Below are positions 29,529 to 39,308 of a stretch of DNA of 64,000 nucleotides, one piece after another. Position 1 is the stretch's first letter. Each line of letters starts with the position of its first letter. A program made the translations under genes and the position numbers. Source of the stretch: Saccharospirillum alexandrii (GTDB taxonomy: Bacteria > Pseudomonadota > Gammaproteobacteria > Pseudomonadales > Natronospirillaceae); contig NZ_RCIP01000001.1 in NCBI RefSeq assembly GCF_004000275.1, forward strand, positions 54,749 through 118,748, given 5' to 3'. Below the pieces are notes generated by a model that was not told the DNA's origin, did not search any database, and saw only the letters and a list, made by a program, of their open reading frames with translations.

Positions 29529-32132
29529 ATGAAAACCTCTGAAATACGCCGACGCTTCTTGGATTATTTTATCAGCCAAGGCCACAGCGAAGTCGACAGT
29601 GCCCCTCTGATACCGGGCAATGACCCTACGCTGTTGTTTACCAACGCGGGTATGGTGCAGTTTAAAGACGTTTTTCTGGGAACTGATAAGCGCGACTACT
29701 CGCGAGCCACGACATCACAGCGTTGTGTCCGCGCTGGCGGCAAACACAATGACCTGGAGAATGTCGGCTATACCGCACGTCACCACACCTTTTTTGAGAT
29801 GCTGGGCAACTTCAGTTTCGGCGACTATTTCAAGCGAGATGCCATCCGATTTGCCTGGACCTTCCTGACGCAAGAACTGGGTTTGCCAAAAGAGCGACTC
29901 TGGGTGACGGTATTTCACGACGATGATGAGGCCGCCGATATCTGGATCAATGAAATTGGCGTGCCGGCCGACCGCCTGTCGCGGCTTGGCGAAAAAGACA
30001 ATTTCTGGATGATGGGCGATACTGGGCCCTGCGGTCCTTGCTCGGAAATCTTTTATGATCATGGCCCTGAGGTTCCCGGTGGTCCTCCGGGCAGTCCGGA
30101 TGATGATCTGGATCGCTATATCGAGATCTGGAACCTGGTGTTCATGCAATTTGACCAACTGGAAGACGGTACTCGGGTGCCATTACCGAAGCCGTCTGTC
30201 GATACCGGCATGGGCCTTGAGCGACTGGCGGCCGTATTGCAGTCGGTTCATTCAAATTATGAAATTGACCTGTTTCAGCAACTGATTCGCGCGACGATGG
30301 ACGTGACCGGGTGCAATGATATTGAAAACCGGTCGTTGCGCGTTATCGCCGACCATATTCGATCCAGTGCCTTCCTGATCGTTGACGGCATTGTTCCCTC
30401 GAACGAAGGGCGGGGCTACGTGTTGCGCCGCATCATTCGCCGCGCCGTCCGACATGGCCACAAGCTGGGTCAGAATGAGGCATTTTTCTTCCGCCTGGTC
30501 GATGCGCTGGCTATCGAGATGGGCGGTGCCTACCCCGAGCTGGTGACACTGAAAGATCACGTCAAAAAGGTTCTGCGCTTGGAAGAAGAGCAGTTCGCGC
30601 GGACGCTCGAGCATGGCATGCAAGTCCTTGAAGACGGCATTGCAGGGATTGACGGTAAGGTATTGCCTGGTGAACTGGTGTTCCGGCTGTACGATACCTA
30701 TGGCTTCCCGGCGGATTTGACAGCGGATGTTGCTCGCGAGCGGGATCTTGAGATTGATCAGGCCGGGTTCGACCAGCACATGGAAGCCCAGCGCGATCGC
30801 GCCCGCTCAGCGAACAAGTTCAAAATGGATCGCAATCTCGATCTCGGGCTGCCAGGTCAAACCCGGTTTTTGGGTTACGATTCCTTGCTGGGCGAAGGCA
30901 AGGTCATCGCCCTGTTGCGTGACAACGAACGTGTCGAGCGTCTGCAGGCAGGCGACTCGGGCGTTGTCATTCTGGATCAGACGCCGTTCTATGGTGAATC
31001 GGGCGGGCAGGTGGGCGATCACGGCCAGCTGAGTGCCGACGGCGTTGTAGTCAATGTTGACGACTGCACCAAGTTGCAGGGTCATCATCTGCACCATGCC
31101 GAGGTGGTGCAGGGCAATATCGCCGTGGGCGACCGCTTGAGTGCCACCGTTGCACGTGAAGAGCGCAGCAACACGGCCCGTCACCACAGCGCTACTCACC
31201 TACTCCATGCTGCCCTGCGAGAAATTCTGGGTGAGCACGTTCAGCAGAAAGGTTCGTTGGTCACCTTCGACAAGCTGCGTTTTGACTTTTCCAATCTCGA
31301 AGCGGTCACTGCAGAGCAAATCACCGTGATTGAACAGCGTGTGAACGAACAAATACTCGCCAATACACCGGTGCAGACCGAGCTGATGAGCATTGATGCT
31401 GCCAAGGCAGCCGGGGCCATGGCCCTGTTTGGTGAAAAATACGACAGCGAGGTTCGGGTGCTGAGCATGGGTACCGAAGGCTTTTCCAAAGAGCTGTGTG
31501 GCGGTACTCACGTCAGCCGGACCGGCGACATTGGCTTGTTCCGCATCGTATCTGAAAGCGGGATCGCTTCCGGGGTACGTCGCATTGAGGCCGTTACCGG
31601 CCCCTATGCGCTGGCGAGTATGCAGCAGCAAGACGCCTTGTTGCAGCAATTGGCAGCGACGCTCAAGTGCGCGCCGGACCAGCTCGTTGACCGTACTCAG
31701 CAGTCTCAGCAGCGTATCCGTGAGCTTGAGAAGAGCCTTGAACAGGTGAATAACAAGCTTGCTTCAGCCGCAGGCAGTGATTTGGCGGCCGGCGCTCAGA
31801 GCATCGGTGGCGTTAAGGTTCTGTCGGCTGAGTTGGAAGGGGCTGATGCGAAAACACTGCGCTCTACCATGGACCAACTCAAGGACAAACTGGGTACGGC
31901 CGTTATCGTTTTGGCGGTAAAGGACGGTGCCAAGGTTCAAATCGCCGCTGGTGTTACCAAAGATACGCTCGGCAAGATTAAGGCTGGCGATCTGGTGAAC
32001 CACGTTGCTGGTCAGGTGGGAGGCAAGGGTGGTGGCAAGCCGGATATGGCCATGGCCGGTGGCAGTCAGCCAGAGCACCTTGCTGCCGCACTGGCTAGCG
32101 TCGTGCCCTGGGTTACAGAGCATCTTGCCTGA
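29529..32132 (+). CDS. alaS: Alanyl-tRNA synthetase
   Basis: AlaS charges tRNA-Ala and edits Ser/Gly-tRNA-Ala. An open frame extends to 29349, but the conserved N-terminus ([20 protein letters not shown]) starts at ATG 29529, giving 867 residues. Visible are the class II motifs ([50 protein letters not shown]), the editing-domain zinc motif [15 protein letters not shown] with [13 protein letters not shown], and the C-terminal Gly-rich oligomerisation domain ([15 protein letters not shown]). lysC and csrA follow, the usual order. Confidence 0.98.
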   Translation: MKTSEIRRRFLDYFISQGHSEVDSAPLIPGNDPTLLFTNAGMVQFKDVFLGTDKRDYSRATTSQRCVRAGGKHNDLENVGYTARHHTFFEMLGNFSFGDYFKRDAIRFAWTFLTQELGLPKERLWVTVFHDDDEAADIWINEIGVPADRLSRLGEKDNFWMMGDTGPCGPCSEIFYDHGPEVPGGPPGSPDDDLDRYIEIWNLVFMQFDQLEDGTRVPLPKPSVDTGMGLERLAAVLQSVHSNYEIDLFQQLIRATMDVTGCNDIENRSLRVIADHIRSSAFLIVDGIVPSNEGRGYVLRRIIRRAVRHGHKLGQNEAFFFRLVDALAIEMGGAYPELVTLKDHVKKVLRLEEEQFARTLEHGMQVLEDGIAGIDGKVLPGELVFRLYDTYGFPADLTADVARERDLEIDQAGFDQHMEAQRDRARSANKFKMDRNLDLGLPGQTRFLGYDSLLGEGKVIALLRDNERVERLQAGDSGVVILDQTPFYGESGGQVGDHGQLSADGVVVNVDDCTKLQGHHLHHAEVVQGNIAVGDRLSATVAREERSNTARHHSATHLLHAALREILGEHVQQKGSLVTFDKLRFDFSNLEAVTAEQITVIEQRVNEQILANTPVQTELMSIDAAKAAGAMALFGEKYDSEVRVLSMGTEGFSKELCGGTHVSRTGDIGLFRIVSESGIASGVRRIEAVTGPYALASMQQQDALLQQLAATLKCAPDQLVDRTQQSQQRIRELEKSLEQVNNKLASAAGSDLAAGAQSIGGVKVLSAELEGADAKTLRSTMDQLKDKLGTAVIVLAVKDGAKVQIAAGVTKDTLGKIKAGDLVNHVAGQVGGKGGGKPDMAMAGGSQPEHLAAALASVVPWVTEHLA

Positions 32133-32244
32133 GCATTAATCGTCGTCACCGCGCGGGTGTATGGCATTCGCGGGGTTGAGACATTGAGGGGCAGGGTGCG
32201 ATCAACCCTGTTTAACATACAGCTACTGTTTCGGAACGGGTCCC

Positions 32245-33477
32245 ATGGCTCTGTACGTCCAGAAATACGGCGGCACCTCGGTTGGTACGACCGACCGGAT
32301 AGAGCATGTCGCTGATAAAGTGAAATCGTTTTGCGATAATGGCCACGATGTGGTCGTTGTCGTATCCGCCATGAGCGGCGAGACCAACCGCCTGTTGTCA
32401 TTGGCTTCTGCCATTACCGATCAGCCCAACCCGCGCGAGATGGATGTTCTGGTCTCGACTGGCGAGCAGGTCACCATTGCCTTGTTGAGCATGGCGTTGC
32501 AGAAGCGGGGCTGCTCGGCCCGGTCCTACACCGGTGACCAGGTGCGGATAGTGACCGACAGCGCCCATACCAAGGCGCGCATCAAGCATATTGATGTCGA
32601 GGCAATACAGAATGACCTGAAGACCGGCCGTGTGGTCGTCGTGGCCGGTTTTCAGGGGGTTGATGAGCTGGGCAACACAACCACGCTGGGGCGTGGCGGG
32701 TCTGATACCACCGCCGTGGCGCTGGCTGCGGCGCTGAAGGCCGATGAGTGCCAGATTTACACCGATGTCGACGGTGTTTACACAACCGACCCCAGAGTGG
32801 TCGACAGTGCCCGGCGCCTCGACAAGATAACCTTTGAAGAAATGCTGGAAATGGCCAGCCAGGGATCTAAGGTGTTGCAGATCCGCTCGGTTGAATTTGC
32901 TGGCAAGTACAACGTTCCGCTGCGGGTTTTGTCGAGTTTCGTCGATGGCCCGGGCACTTTGATTACGCTGGAGGAAGAACAGCCAATGGAACAGCCGGTG
33001 ATTTCAGGCATTGCCTTTAACCGCGATGAAGCCAAACTGACCGTGCTGGGTGTGCCGGATATCCCCGGTGTGGCTAGTCGCATTCTGGGGCCGGTTAGTG
33101 CTGCAAATATAGAAGTGGATATGATCGTGCAGAACGTGGCCGATGATAACACCACGGATTTCACCTTTACGGTGCACCGCAATGACTTTGAACGTGTCAA
33201 AAAGGTGCTGAACGAAGTTGGCAATGACCTGGGGGCGCGTGAAGTCCGCGGCGATGCCAACATTGCCAAGGTCTCGATTGTTGGTGTTGGCATGCGCTCT
33301 CATGCTGGTGTAGCGTCGAAAATGTTCGATACACTGGCGGCAGAGAACATCAACATACAAATGATTTCTACGTCTGAGATCAAGGTCGCCGTTGTTATTG
33401 CCGAACGCTACCTTGAACTGGCAGTACGTGCGCTCCATTCTGCCTTTGAGCTGGATGCGCGTGAGCAGAATCGTTAA
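32245..33477 (+). CDS. lysC: Aspartokinase
   Basis: Aspartokinase phosphorylates aspartate, the first step toward lysine, threonine, methionine and, in halophiles, ectoine. The 410-residue protein has the kinase signature VQKYGGTSVGTTDRIEHVA, the substrate-binding VSTGEQVTIALLSMAL, GRGGSDTTAVALAAALKADE and DVDGVYTTDPR. Two C-terminal ACT domains (about 265-335 and 345-405) should bind feedback inhibitors; GVGMRSHAGVASKMFDTLA is in the second. The length matches the monofunctional Pseudomonas-type enzyme. Confidence 0.96.
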   Translation: MALYVQKYGGTSVGTTDRIEHVADKVKSFCDNGHDVVVVVSAMSGETNRLLSLASAITDQPNPREMDVLVSTGEQVTIALLSMALQKRGCSARSYTGDQVRIVTDSAHTKARIKHIDVEAIQNDLKTGRVVVVAGFQGVDELGNTTTLGRGGSDTTAVALAAALKADECQIYTDVDGVYTTDPRVVDSARRLDKITFEEMLEMASQGSKVLQIRSVEFAGKYNVPLRVLSSFVDGPGTLITLEEEQPMEQPVISGIAFNRDEAKLTVLGVPDIPGVASRILGPVSAANIEVDMIVQNVADDNTTDFTFTVHRNDFERVKKVLNEVGNDLGAREVRGDANIAKVSIVGVGMRSHAGVASKMFDTLAAENINIQMISTSEIKVAVVIAERYLELAVRALHSAFELDAREQNR

Positions 33478-33728
33478 ACCGGTCAGGTATCGGTTTCGAT
33501 AGCGAAAGGCCTGCATTCCACTGCCCGGAATGTCAGGCTGTAAAGTGCGGATAAAGACGGATTATTGCAGAAATGTGGACAGTCCGGCTTTATTTTTAAT
33601 GTATGTGGTCAATACTCTGATGTGTATTTGTTAAAAGGATGTTGGTCCCCAGGAATGGGCCACCACTGACAAATGGCACAACCAGGAGCTGGATACTGGA
33701 AGTTTCCAGAACATTTAGGAGAGTTTAG

Positions 33729-33923
33729 ATGCTTATTTTGACGCGCCGCGTAGGTGAAACACTCATGATCGGTGATGAAGTCACTGTGACTGTGTTGGGG
33801 GTCAAGGGTAATCAGGTTCGTATTGGTGTTAATGCCCCCAAGGACGTTGCTGTGCACCGTGAAGAAATCTATCAGCGTATTCAGCGCGAGATGGGTCACC
33901 CCGAAGGTGAGGATGATCTGTAG
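33729..33923 (+). CDS. csrA: Carbon storage regulator CsrA/RsmA
   Basis: CsrA is a homodimeric RNA-binding protein that blocks or stabilises mRNAs at GGA motifs. The 64-residue protein ([20 protein letters not shown], then [20 protein letters not shown]) matches the family over its full length, including the conserved Arg near residue 44. A TAGGAGAG Shine-Dalgarno precedes the ATG and contains GGA, so CsrA may bind its own leader. lysC-csrA-tRNA-Ser is the standard neighbourhood. Confidence 0.98.
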   Translation: MLILTRRVGETLMIGDEVTVTVLGVKGNQVRIGVNAPKDVAVHREEIYQRIQREMGHPEGEDDL

Positions 33924-34029
33924 GCAGCCAAGGCCCAAGCATGTTGATGAAATGGAGCTAATCGCTTCATTTTATTGAAGTTTTTCCTTTTCTTTTGTGA
34001 AAAACATGATAACATGCGCGCCGTTGTTT

Positions 34030-34119
34030 GGAGAGATGGCCGAGTGGCTGAAGGCGCACCCCTGCTAAGGGTGTATAGGAGAAATCCTATCGAGGGTTCG
34101 AATCCCTCTCTCTCCGCCA
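34030..34119 (+). tRNA. serX: tRNA-Ser(GCT)
   Basis: A 90-nt cloverleaf with acceptor GGAGAGA/TCTCTCC, discriminator G and encoded CCA. The anticodon GCT sits in the loop of CACCCCT-GCT-AAGGGTG, and a long variable arm (TAGGA...TCCTA) is typical of serine tRNAs. It lies downstream of csrA. Confidence 0.96.
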
Positions 34120-34205
34120 TTGTTTTCTGTCAGGGCTGAAGGCTTAAAACCGCAAGCTGCCGACTGAAAAGCAAGGCGAAAACGGAGACGGTTTCGCCAA
34201 TCTAC

Positions 34206-34282
34206 GCGCCCGTAGCTCAGCTGGATAGAGTACCTGGCTACGAACCAGGCGGTCGCACGTTCGAATCGTGCCGGGCGCGCCA
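34206..34282 (+). tRNA. tRNA-Arg(ACG), copy 1
   Basis: A 77-nt tRNA with acceptor GCGCCCG/CGGGCGC, encoded CCA and anticodon ACG at 34240-34242. The anticodon A34 is expected to be edited to inosine by TadA. It is identical to the copy at 34428-34504. Confidence 0.96.
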
Positions 34283-34427
34283 TTACTACTGGTATCACCA
34301 ACTTACTGGTTGTTGATGCAGGCAGAGTGGAGTTAGAAAGCAACAGAGCAGACAGTGCAGCGTACGCGCCAGCGTAGCTTGCTTGAAAGACCTCTCGCAC
34401 CGGTGAGGTAAAACTTCGGTGTTGTAC

Positions 34428-34504
34428 GCGCCCGTAGCTCAGCTGGATAGAGTACCTGGCTACGAACCAGGCGGTCGCACGTTCGAATCGTGCCGGGCGC
34501 GCCA
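34428..34504 (+). tRNA. tRNA-Arg(ACG), copy 2
   Basis: An identical second copy of the upstream tRNA-Arg(ACG), 145 nt downstream of the first. The spacer holds nothing recognisable. Both are oriented with tRNA-Ser and probably cotranscribed. Confidence 0.96.
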
Positions 34505-34617
34505 TTTCTACTTCCACCTTCTACCTTGTGGTTTGTCTGTTAAGTCAACTGCAGCGCTTTATCCCGCTTTTATTCATTGCCACCATTCTGCTGCTAATGT
34601 GGCAAGCCGTTATTCGA

Positions 34618-35580
34618 TCAGTCTTTTGCCATGCCCTCGGGGTCTGCTTCCAAAGCCCGGATCAGGGTGTCTAGCGTTGATAGGGAACGTTCGGCGCGGA
34701 CTTTTTGCCACAAGCGTTCGGCATCCGGATGAACTGCCCTAAGATGATTAAGCCATTGTTTTAGGCGCCCCGCACAGTATTTTTCTGGCATATCCCGGCG
34801 CACTTCGCGCCAGAACTGACCAATTAAGCCGCTTAACCGCGCCCATGCCATGGGCGTCTCGTCATTATGGCGAATGCGCTGGGCCAGATCAGGGTGCCGG
34901 ATGGCACCGCGACCCAGCATGATGTCCGGGGTTCCTGCAATGTGACAACATGCCCGGTAATCGGCCGGTGACCAGACATCGCCATTGGCGATCAGTGGTA
35001 TGGTTATCGCGGCCCTTATGCGGGCGAGTTCATGCCAGTGAGCCGGTGGCGCATAGCCCTGAGCCCGGGTTCGTGCATGGACGGTCAGTTCAGTCGCGCC
35101 AGCGTCAGCAATGGCTCTGGCGTTATCGAGCATCAGGTCGGTATCGTCGTAACCCAGGCGCATTTTGGCCGAAACGACAAGGTGCGCCGGCAGTGCCTCC
35201 CGGACAGCTCTGACCACCTGATACAGGGTGTCTGGCTCGCGTAGCAGCACCGCGCCTCCCTGGCTGCGGTTTACCGTTTTGCTGGGGCAGCCGAAATTCA
35301 GATCAATACCATCCGAGCCCAGCGCTATGGCGCGTTGTGCGTTGGCAGCCAGAGCATCCAGATGGTTGCCCAGGAGCTGAACCCGAACCGGGGTACCACT
35401 GTCCGTTCGTCCGCCTTGCAAAAGTTCCGGACAGACGTTGTAAAAAACACTTTCCGGAAGCACTTGGTCCACGACGCGAACAAATTCTGAGACAACGCGA
35501 TCAAAGCCGCCCTGCGCAGTTATCAGCCGACGCAGATAAACATCGGCAAGCCCTTCCATCGGGGCTAGAATCAGGCGCAT
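34618..35580 (-). CDS. dusC: tRNA-dihydrouridine(16) synthase DusC
   Basis: DusC is an FMN-dependent enzyme that reduces U16 in the tRNA D-loop. The frame is open to 35793, but the family starts at MRLILAPMEGLADVYLRRL (ATG 35580), giving 320 residues. It has the FMN-barrel motifs, the catalytic Cys in GIDLNFGCPSKTVNRSQGGA, MRLGYDD, and the C-terminal ANGDVWSPADYRACC and LGRGAIRHPDL. MRLILAPMEG and overall length fit the DusC subgroup better than DusA or DusB. It faces away from oadG across a 334-nt gap. Confidence 0.93.
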   Translation of the reverse strand: MRLILAPMEGLADVYLRRLITAQGGFDRVVSEFVRVVDQVLPESVFYNVCPELLQGGRTDSGTPVRVQLLGNHLDALAANAQRAIALGSDGIDLNFGCPSKTVNRSQGGAVLLREPDTLYQVVRAVREALPAHLVVSAKMRLGYDDTDLMLDNARAIADAGATELTVHARTRAQGYAPPAHWHELARIRAAITIPLIANGDVWSPADYRACCHIAGTPDIMLGRGAIRHPDLAQRIRHNDETPMAWARLSGLIGQFWREVRRDMPEKYCAGRLKQWLNHLRAVHPDAERLWQKVRAERSLSTLDTLIRALEADPEGMAKD

Positions 35581-35853
35581 GTCAGGCTCGTATTCACGGT
35601 GTGGTACTCTCAAATTGAGTGAAAAACAGCCGCGGAGTCTACCTGAGACCAAGGTCGAATCAAGGCCGAAAATCCCTGTCAATTCAGTATATTGCAACAG
35701 TTTGTTGCGAAAGTTGCTGAACTGGCCTCTGTTGCGCCAATTCTCGGATTTGGGGTACCCTACCGTCGCTCGGCGCTTTGCTGCTACCGGCAAAATCAGC
35801 CACTATCAACCATTCAGAGACAGAATTCAGGCCGGCGGTCAGGGTGCTGAACG

Positions 35854-35869
35854 CACCGTTGCAACGGTG
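35854..35869. promoter_or_regulatory. 16-bp perfect palindrome upstream of oadG
   Basis: CACCGTTGCAACGGTG is a perfect 16-bp palindrome 45 nt before the oadG ATG, in the 334-nt divergent gap between dusC and oadG (35581-35914), which holds no gene. Its size and symmetry suit a dimeric repressor operator. The cognate regulator is not known, and no regulator gene lies next to it. Confidence 0.45.
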
Positions 35870-35914
35870 GTTTGAAGGGCAACTCTACGGCCCGCCAACA
35901 ATAAGGATCTCCTG

Positions 35915-36145
35915 ATGTCCGAATTGCTAACAGAAGGGTTTTCGCTCCTGATCATGGGAATGGGTACCGTCTTCGTATTCTTAACCGTTCTGGTGATTGG
36001 TACCACCCTGATGTCCAGGGTCATAAACCGGTTTTTTGGCCAGCCCGAACCGGAACCCAGAGGCAAGCGTCGACCCGCTGCCGCAGAGGATTTGTCTGAA
36101 CTGGCGGCGGTTGCCGCTGCTGTCAAGGCCGTGCATGGCCACTGA
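35915..36145 (+). CDS. oadG: Oxaloacetate decarboxylase gamma subunit
   Basis: OadG is the small membrane subunit that anchors and assembles the alpha and beta subunits of the sodium-pumping oxaloacetate decarboxylase. The 76-residue protein has one N-terminal TM helix (LLIMGMGTVFVFLTVLVIGT), a basic/proline linker (PEPEPRGKRRPA) and a short C-terminal segment. AAGGATCTCC precedes the ATG. It heads the oadGAB operon, with oadA starting 41 nt after its stop. Confidence 0.9.
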   Translation: MSELLTEGFSLLIMGMGTVFVFLTVLVIGTTLMSRVINRFFGQPEPEPRGKRRPAAAEDLSELAAVAAAVKAVHGH

Positions 36146-36186
36146 CCATTGCCAACCCATTTCACTGAACGCTAAGGGCGATTGCC

Positions 36187-37986
36187 ATGAGTGCTAACAA
36201 GAATCCAATCAAGCTGACCGATGTCGTACTGCGCGACGCTCATCAGTCGCTGTTCGCAACCCGGCTGCGCATCGATGACATGCTGCCCATTTGTGAAAAG
36301 CTCGACAGTATAGGCTACTGGTCTGTTGAAACCTGGGGTGGGGCAACCTTTGATGCCTGTATCCGCTACCTGGGTGAAGACCCCTGGGACCGCATCCGCG
36401 AACTGAAAAAGGCAATGCCCAATACCCGTCAGCAAATGCTGTTGCGGGGTCAGAATCTGCTCGGTTACCGTCATTATGCCGACGACGTGGTTGACCGTTT
36501 TGTTGAGCGTGCTGTGACCAACGGTGTCGACGTGTTCCGGGTGTTCGATGCCATGAACGACCCGCGTAATCTCCAGCGCGCCATGGCCGCTGTGAAAGCC
36601 AACGGCGCTCATGCCCAGGGTACGATCTCCTATACCACTAGCCCGGTTCACAATACCGAGAACTGGGTTCAACTGGCCCGGGAAATCGAAGAGATGGGCG
36701 CCGACTCTCTGGCGATCAAGGACATGTCCGGTATCCTCACGCCTTATGATGCCTTTGAGCTGGTTACCAAGCTCAAAGCGGCGCTGGATATCCCGATCAG
36801 TCTGCACTGTCATGCAACGGCCGGTCTGTCGTCGATGACGCTGCTGAAGGCCATTGAAGCCGGGATCGATCATGTCGATACCGCCATTTCTTCCATGTCG
36901 ATGACCTACGGCCATTCGCCGACAGAGTCGATTGTTTCTGCCTTGCAAGGCACTGATCGAGACCCGGGGCTTGATTTGCTCAAGCTGGAAGAAATTGCTG
37001 CTTACTTCCGGACCGTACGCAAAAAATACGCTGCTTTTGAAGGCCAGTTGCGCGGTGTTGATTCGCGTATTCTGGTGGCGCAGGTGCCAGGCGGCATGCT
37101 GACCAATATGGAAAGTCAGCTGAAAGAGCAGGGCGCTGGCGACAAATTCGACGCTGTTCTCGATGAAATCCCGAAGGTTCGCAAAGACCTGGGATACATT
37201 CCGCTGGTGACGCCAACATCCCAGATCGTGGGCACTCAAGCCGTGTTGAACGTTCTGACCGGCGAGCGTTACAAGTCCATCTCCAAGGAAACCCAGGCCA
37301 TTCTCAAAGGCGAATACGGTTCTGCGCCAGCCCCGTTCGACAGCGACTTGCAGGCTAAGGTGCTCAATGGTGGCGAGGCCATTACCTGCCGCCCGGCCGA
37401 CATGATCGATGATGAGATGGACAAGCTGACGGGCGAATTGGAAGGCATCGCCAAAGAGAAAGACATTAAACTCGCCGAGGCCGTTGTCGACGATGTACTG
37501 ACTTACGCGCTGTTCCCGCAAATCGGTCTGAAGTTTCTGCAAAATCGTGGCAATGCCGAAGCCTTTGAGCCGGTGCCCACCGCAGCGCCGTCCAGCCCGG
37601 CCAAAGCAGACAAGGCTGAGGCGGCAACCTATACCGTTGCCATCAATGGTAAGTCTTATGTGGCCCAGGTTGATGCAACCGGTGGCGTCAGTGTGTCGAT
37701 CAACGGCAAAACCTATAAGACGGACATCAGTGAGGGCGGGGAAGTCTCCTCGGCGCCCGCTGCGCCCGCCGAAAGTGGCACAGAAGTGCCTGCCCCGCTG
37801 GCCGGCAATATTTTCAAGATTCTGGTTCAGCCAGGCGATACCGTTGAAGAAGGTCAGGTGGTGATGATTCTGGAAGCCATGAAAATGGAAACCGAAGTCA
37901 GCGCTCCCCAGGCCGGTACGGTTGGGGCTGTCCAGGTCAAAGAAGGCGACTCGGTGTCCGTTGGCGATACCCTGCTGACGTTGTGA
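36187..37986 (+). CDS. oadA: Oxaloacetate decarboxylase alpha subunit (biotin carboxyltransferase)
   Basis: OadA transfers the carboxyl group of oxaloacetate to its own biotin; OadB then decarboxylates it with Na+ export. The 599-residue protein has the N-terminal carboxyltransferase barrel ([57 protein letters not shown]), a PYC/OadA middle domain with [16 protein letters not shown], and a C-terminal biotinyl domain (residues about 530-599) with the biotin lysine in [16 protein letters not shown]. The Ala/Pro-rich linker before the biotin domain is typical. Confidence 0.97.
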   Translation: MSANKNPIKLTDVVLRDAHQSLFATRLRIDDMLPICEKLDSIGYWSVETWGGATFDACIRYLGEDPWDRIRELKKAMPNTRQQMLLRGQNLLGYRHYADDVVDRFVERAVTNGVDVFRVFDAMNDPRNLQRAMAAVKANGAHAQGTISYTTSPVHNTENWVQLAREIEEMGADSLAIKDMSGILTPYDAFELVTKLKAALDIPISLHCHATAGLSSMTLLKAIEAGIDHVDTAISSMSMTYGHSPTESIVSALQGTDRDPGLDLLKLEEIAAYFRTVRKKYAAFEGQLRGVDSRILVAQVPGGMLTNMESQLKEQGAGDKFDAVLDEIPKVRKDLGYIPLVTPTSQIVGTQAVLNVLTGERYKSISKETQAILKGEYGSAPAPFDSDLQAKVLNGGEAITCRPADMIDDEMDKLTGELEGIAKEKDIKLAEAVVDDVLTYALFPQIGLKFLQNRGNAEAFEPVPTAAPSSPAKADKAEAATYTVAINGKSYVAQVDATGGVSVSINGKTYKTDISEGGEVSSAPAAPAESGTEVPAPLAGNIFKILVQPGDTVEEGQVVMILEAMKMETEVSAPQAGTVGAVQVKEGDSVSVGDTLLTL

Positions 37987-37997
37987 GGGAATAACGA

Positions 37998-39164
37998 ATG
38001 GATAAGCTCACTGTATTATTGGGGCAGTCAGGGCTCGCCAACCTTGGTATCGGTCAGTTGACGATGATCATCATCGGGCTGGTGCTGTTGTACCTGGCGA
38101 TCAACAAACGCTTTGAACCCTTGCTGCTGTTGCCGATTGGTTTTGGTGCCATTCTGGTCAACATCCCCGGGGCGGGTATGTATGCCGAACCCATCTACGC
38201 AGCCGATGGTCATCTGGAAGCGGCGGGTGGTTTGCTCTACTACGTTTACAGCGTCGGAATAGAAAGCGGTGTCTTTCCGCTGCTCATCTTTATGGGCGTC
38301 GGTGCGATGACCGATTTTGGTCCCATGCTGGCCAATCCGAAGACGCTGTTTCTTGGCGCAGCGGCTCAATTTGGCATTTTCGGTACCATTATCGGCGCGG
38401 TCTGGATGTCTTCGATGGGCTGGATGGACTTCTCGCTGGCAGATGCTGCCGCCATTGGGATCATCGGCGGGGCCGATGGACCGACCTCGATCTTCGTCGC
38501 CAGTCAGCTGGCACCCGACCTGCTGGGTGCGATTGCGGTTGCGGCATACAGTTACATGGCACTGGTGCCTCTGATCCAGCCGCCCATCATGCGGGCGCTG
38601 ACCACCAAGGCAGAACGCAAAATCACCATGACGCAACTGCGGGTTGTGAGCAAACGCGAGAAGATCGTTTTCCCACTGATGGTCTTGGTGTTAGTGGCCA
38701 TGTTCCTGCCATCTGCGGCGCCGCTGCTGGGCATGTTCTGTTTCGGTAACCTGATGAAGGAAAGTGGCGTCGTCGAGCGGCTGAGTGATACTGCCCAGAA
38801 TGCGCTGATGAACATTGTCACCATCTTTCTGGGGCTGGCAGTTGGCTCGAAACTCAGTGCGGACGCGTTTCTGAACGTCGAGACACTGGGCATTCTGGTG
38901 TTGGGGCTGGCGGCATTCTGTGTCGGTACCGCTACCGGTGTGCTGATGGCCAAGCTGATGAACCTGATGAGTAAGACGCCGATTAACCCTCTGATTGGCT
39001 CGGCTGGGGTATCAGCGGTGCCGATGGCTGCCCGGGTGTCCAACAAGGTCGGTCTGGAAAACAACAACCAGAACTTCCTGCTAATGCATGCCATGGGCCC
39101 CAACGTGGCCGGTGTTATCGGGTCTGCAGTAGCAGCTGGGGTGTTGCTCAGTTATCTGGGCTAA
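37998..39164 (+). CDS. oadB: Oxaloacetate decarboxylase beta subunit (Na+ pump)
   Basis: OadB is the integral-membrane subunit that decarboxylates carboxybiotin and exports Na+. The 388-residue protein has about nine hydrophobic segments. Diagnostic stretches are [39 protein letters not shown], the conserved Asp motif [38 protein letters not shown] and [17 protein letters not shown]. It follows oadA by 11 nt. A sodium pump of this kind suits a marine or halophilic host. Confidence 0.97.
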   Translation: MDKLTVLLGQSGLANLGIGQLTMIIIGLVLLYLAINKRFEPLLLLPIGFGAILVNIPGAGMYAEPIYAADGHLEAAGGLLYYVYSVGIESGVFPLLIFMGVGAMTDFGPMLANPKTLFLGAAAQFGIFGTIIGAVWMSSMGWMDFSLADAAAIGIIGGADGPTSIFVASQLAPDLLGAIAVAAYSYMALVPLIQPPIMRALTTKAERKITMTQLRVVSKREKIVFPLMVLVLVAMFLPSAAPLLGMFCFGNLMKESGVVERLSDTAQNALMNIVTIFLGLAVGSKLSADAFLNVETLGILVLGLAAFCVGTATGVLMAKLMNLMSKTPINPLIGSAGVSAVPMAARVSNKVGLENNNQNFLLMHAMGPNVAGVIGSAVAAGVLLSYLG

Positions 39165-39179
39165 CCCTGAAAAGTACTG

Positions 39180-39208
39180 AAAAAGGCGGCTACCAGCCGC
39201 CTTTTTTT
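39180..39208 (+). terminator. Rho-independent terminator after oadB
   Basis: AAAAAGGCGGCT, a 3-nt loop, AGCCGCC and seven T form a strong intrinsic terminator 15 nt after the oadB stop. It separates oadGAB from the next operon. Confidence 0.92.
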
Positions 39209-39249
39209 ATTCGGGTAGGCTGCCGCGACGACAAGCGGGCATTCAGCCT

Positions 39250-39278
39250 TTGAGGCAAGGGGCTGCCAGTGGCATACT
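39250..39278 (+). promoter_or_regulatory. Candidate promoter of the ZorAB-like operon
   Basis: TTGAGG (39250-39255), a 17-nt spacer and CATACT (39273-39278) give a sigma70-like match about 30 nt before the ATG at 39309. The operon therefore seems to have its own promoter between the oadB terminator and its first gene. Confidence 0.45.
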
Positions 39279-39308
39279 GCCCATCGCTGTCTTTGGAATA
39301 GGTGTGGC

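Noticed and set aside
36172-37542. 456-codon minus-strand ORF across oadA
   Set aside because: A shadow of oadA caused by codon bias; no domain, no ribosome site.
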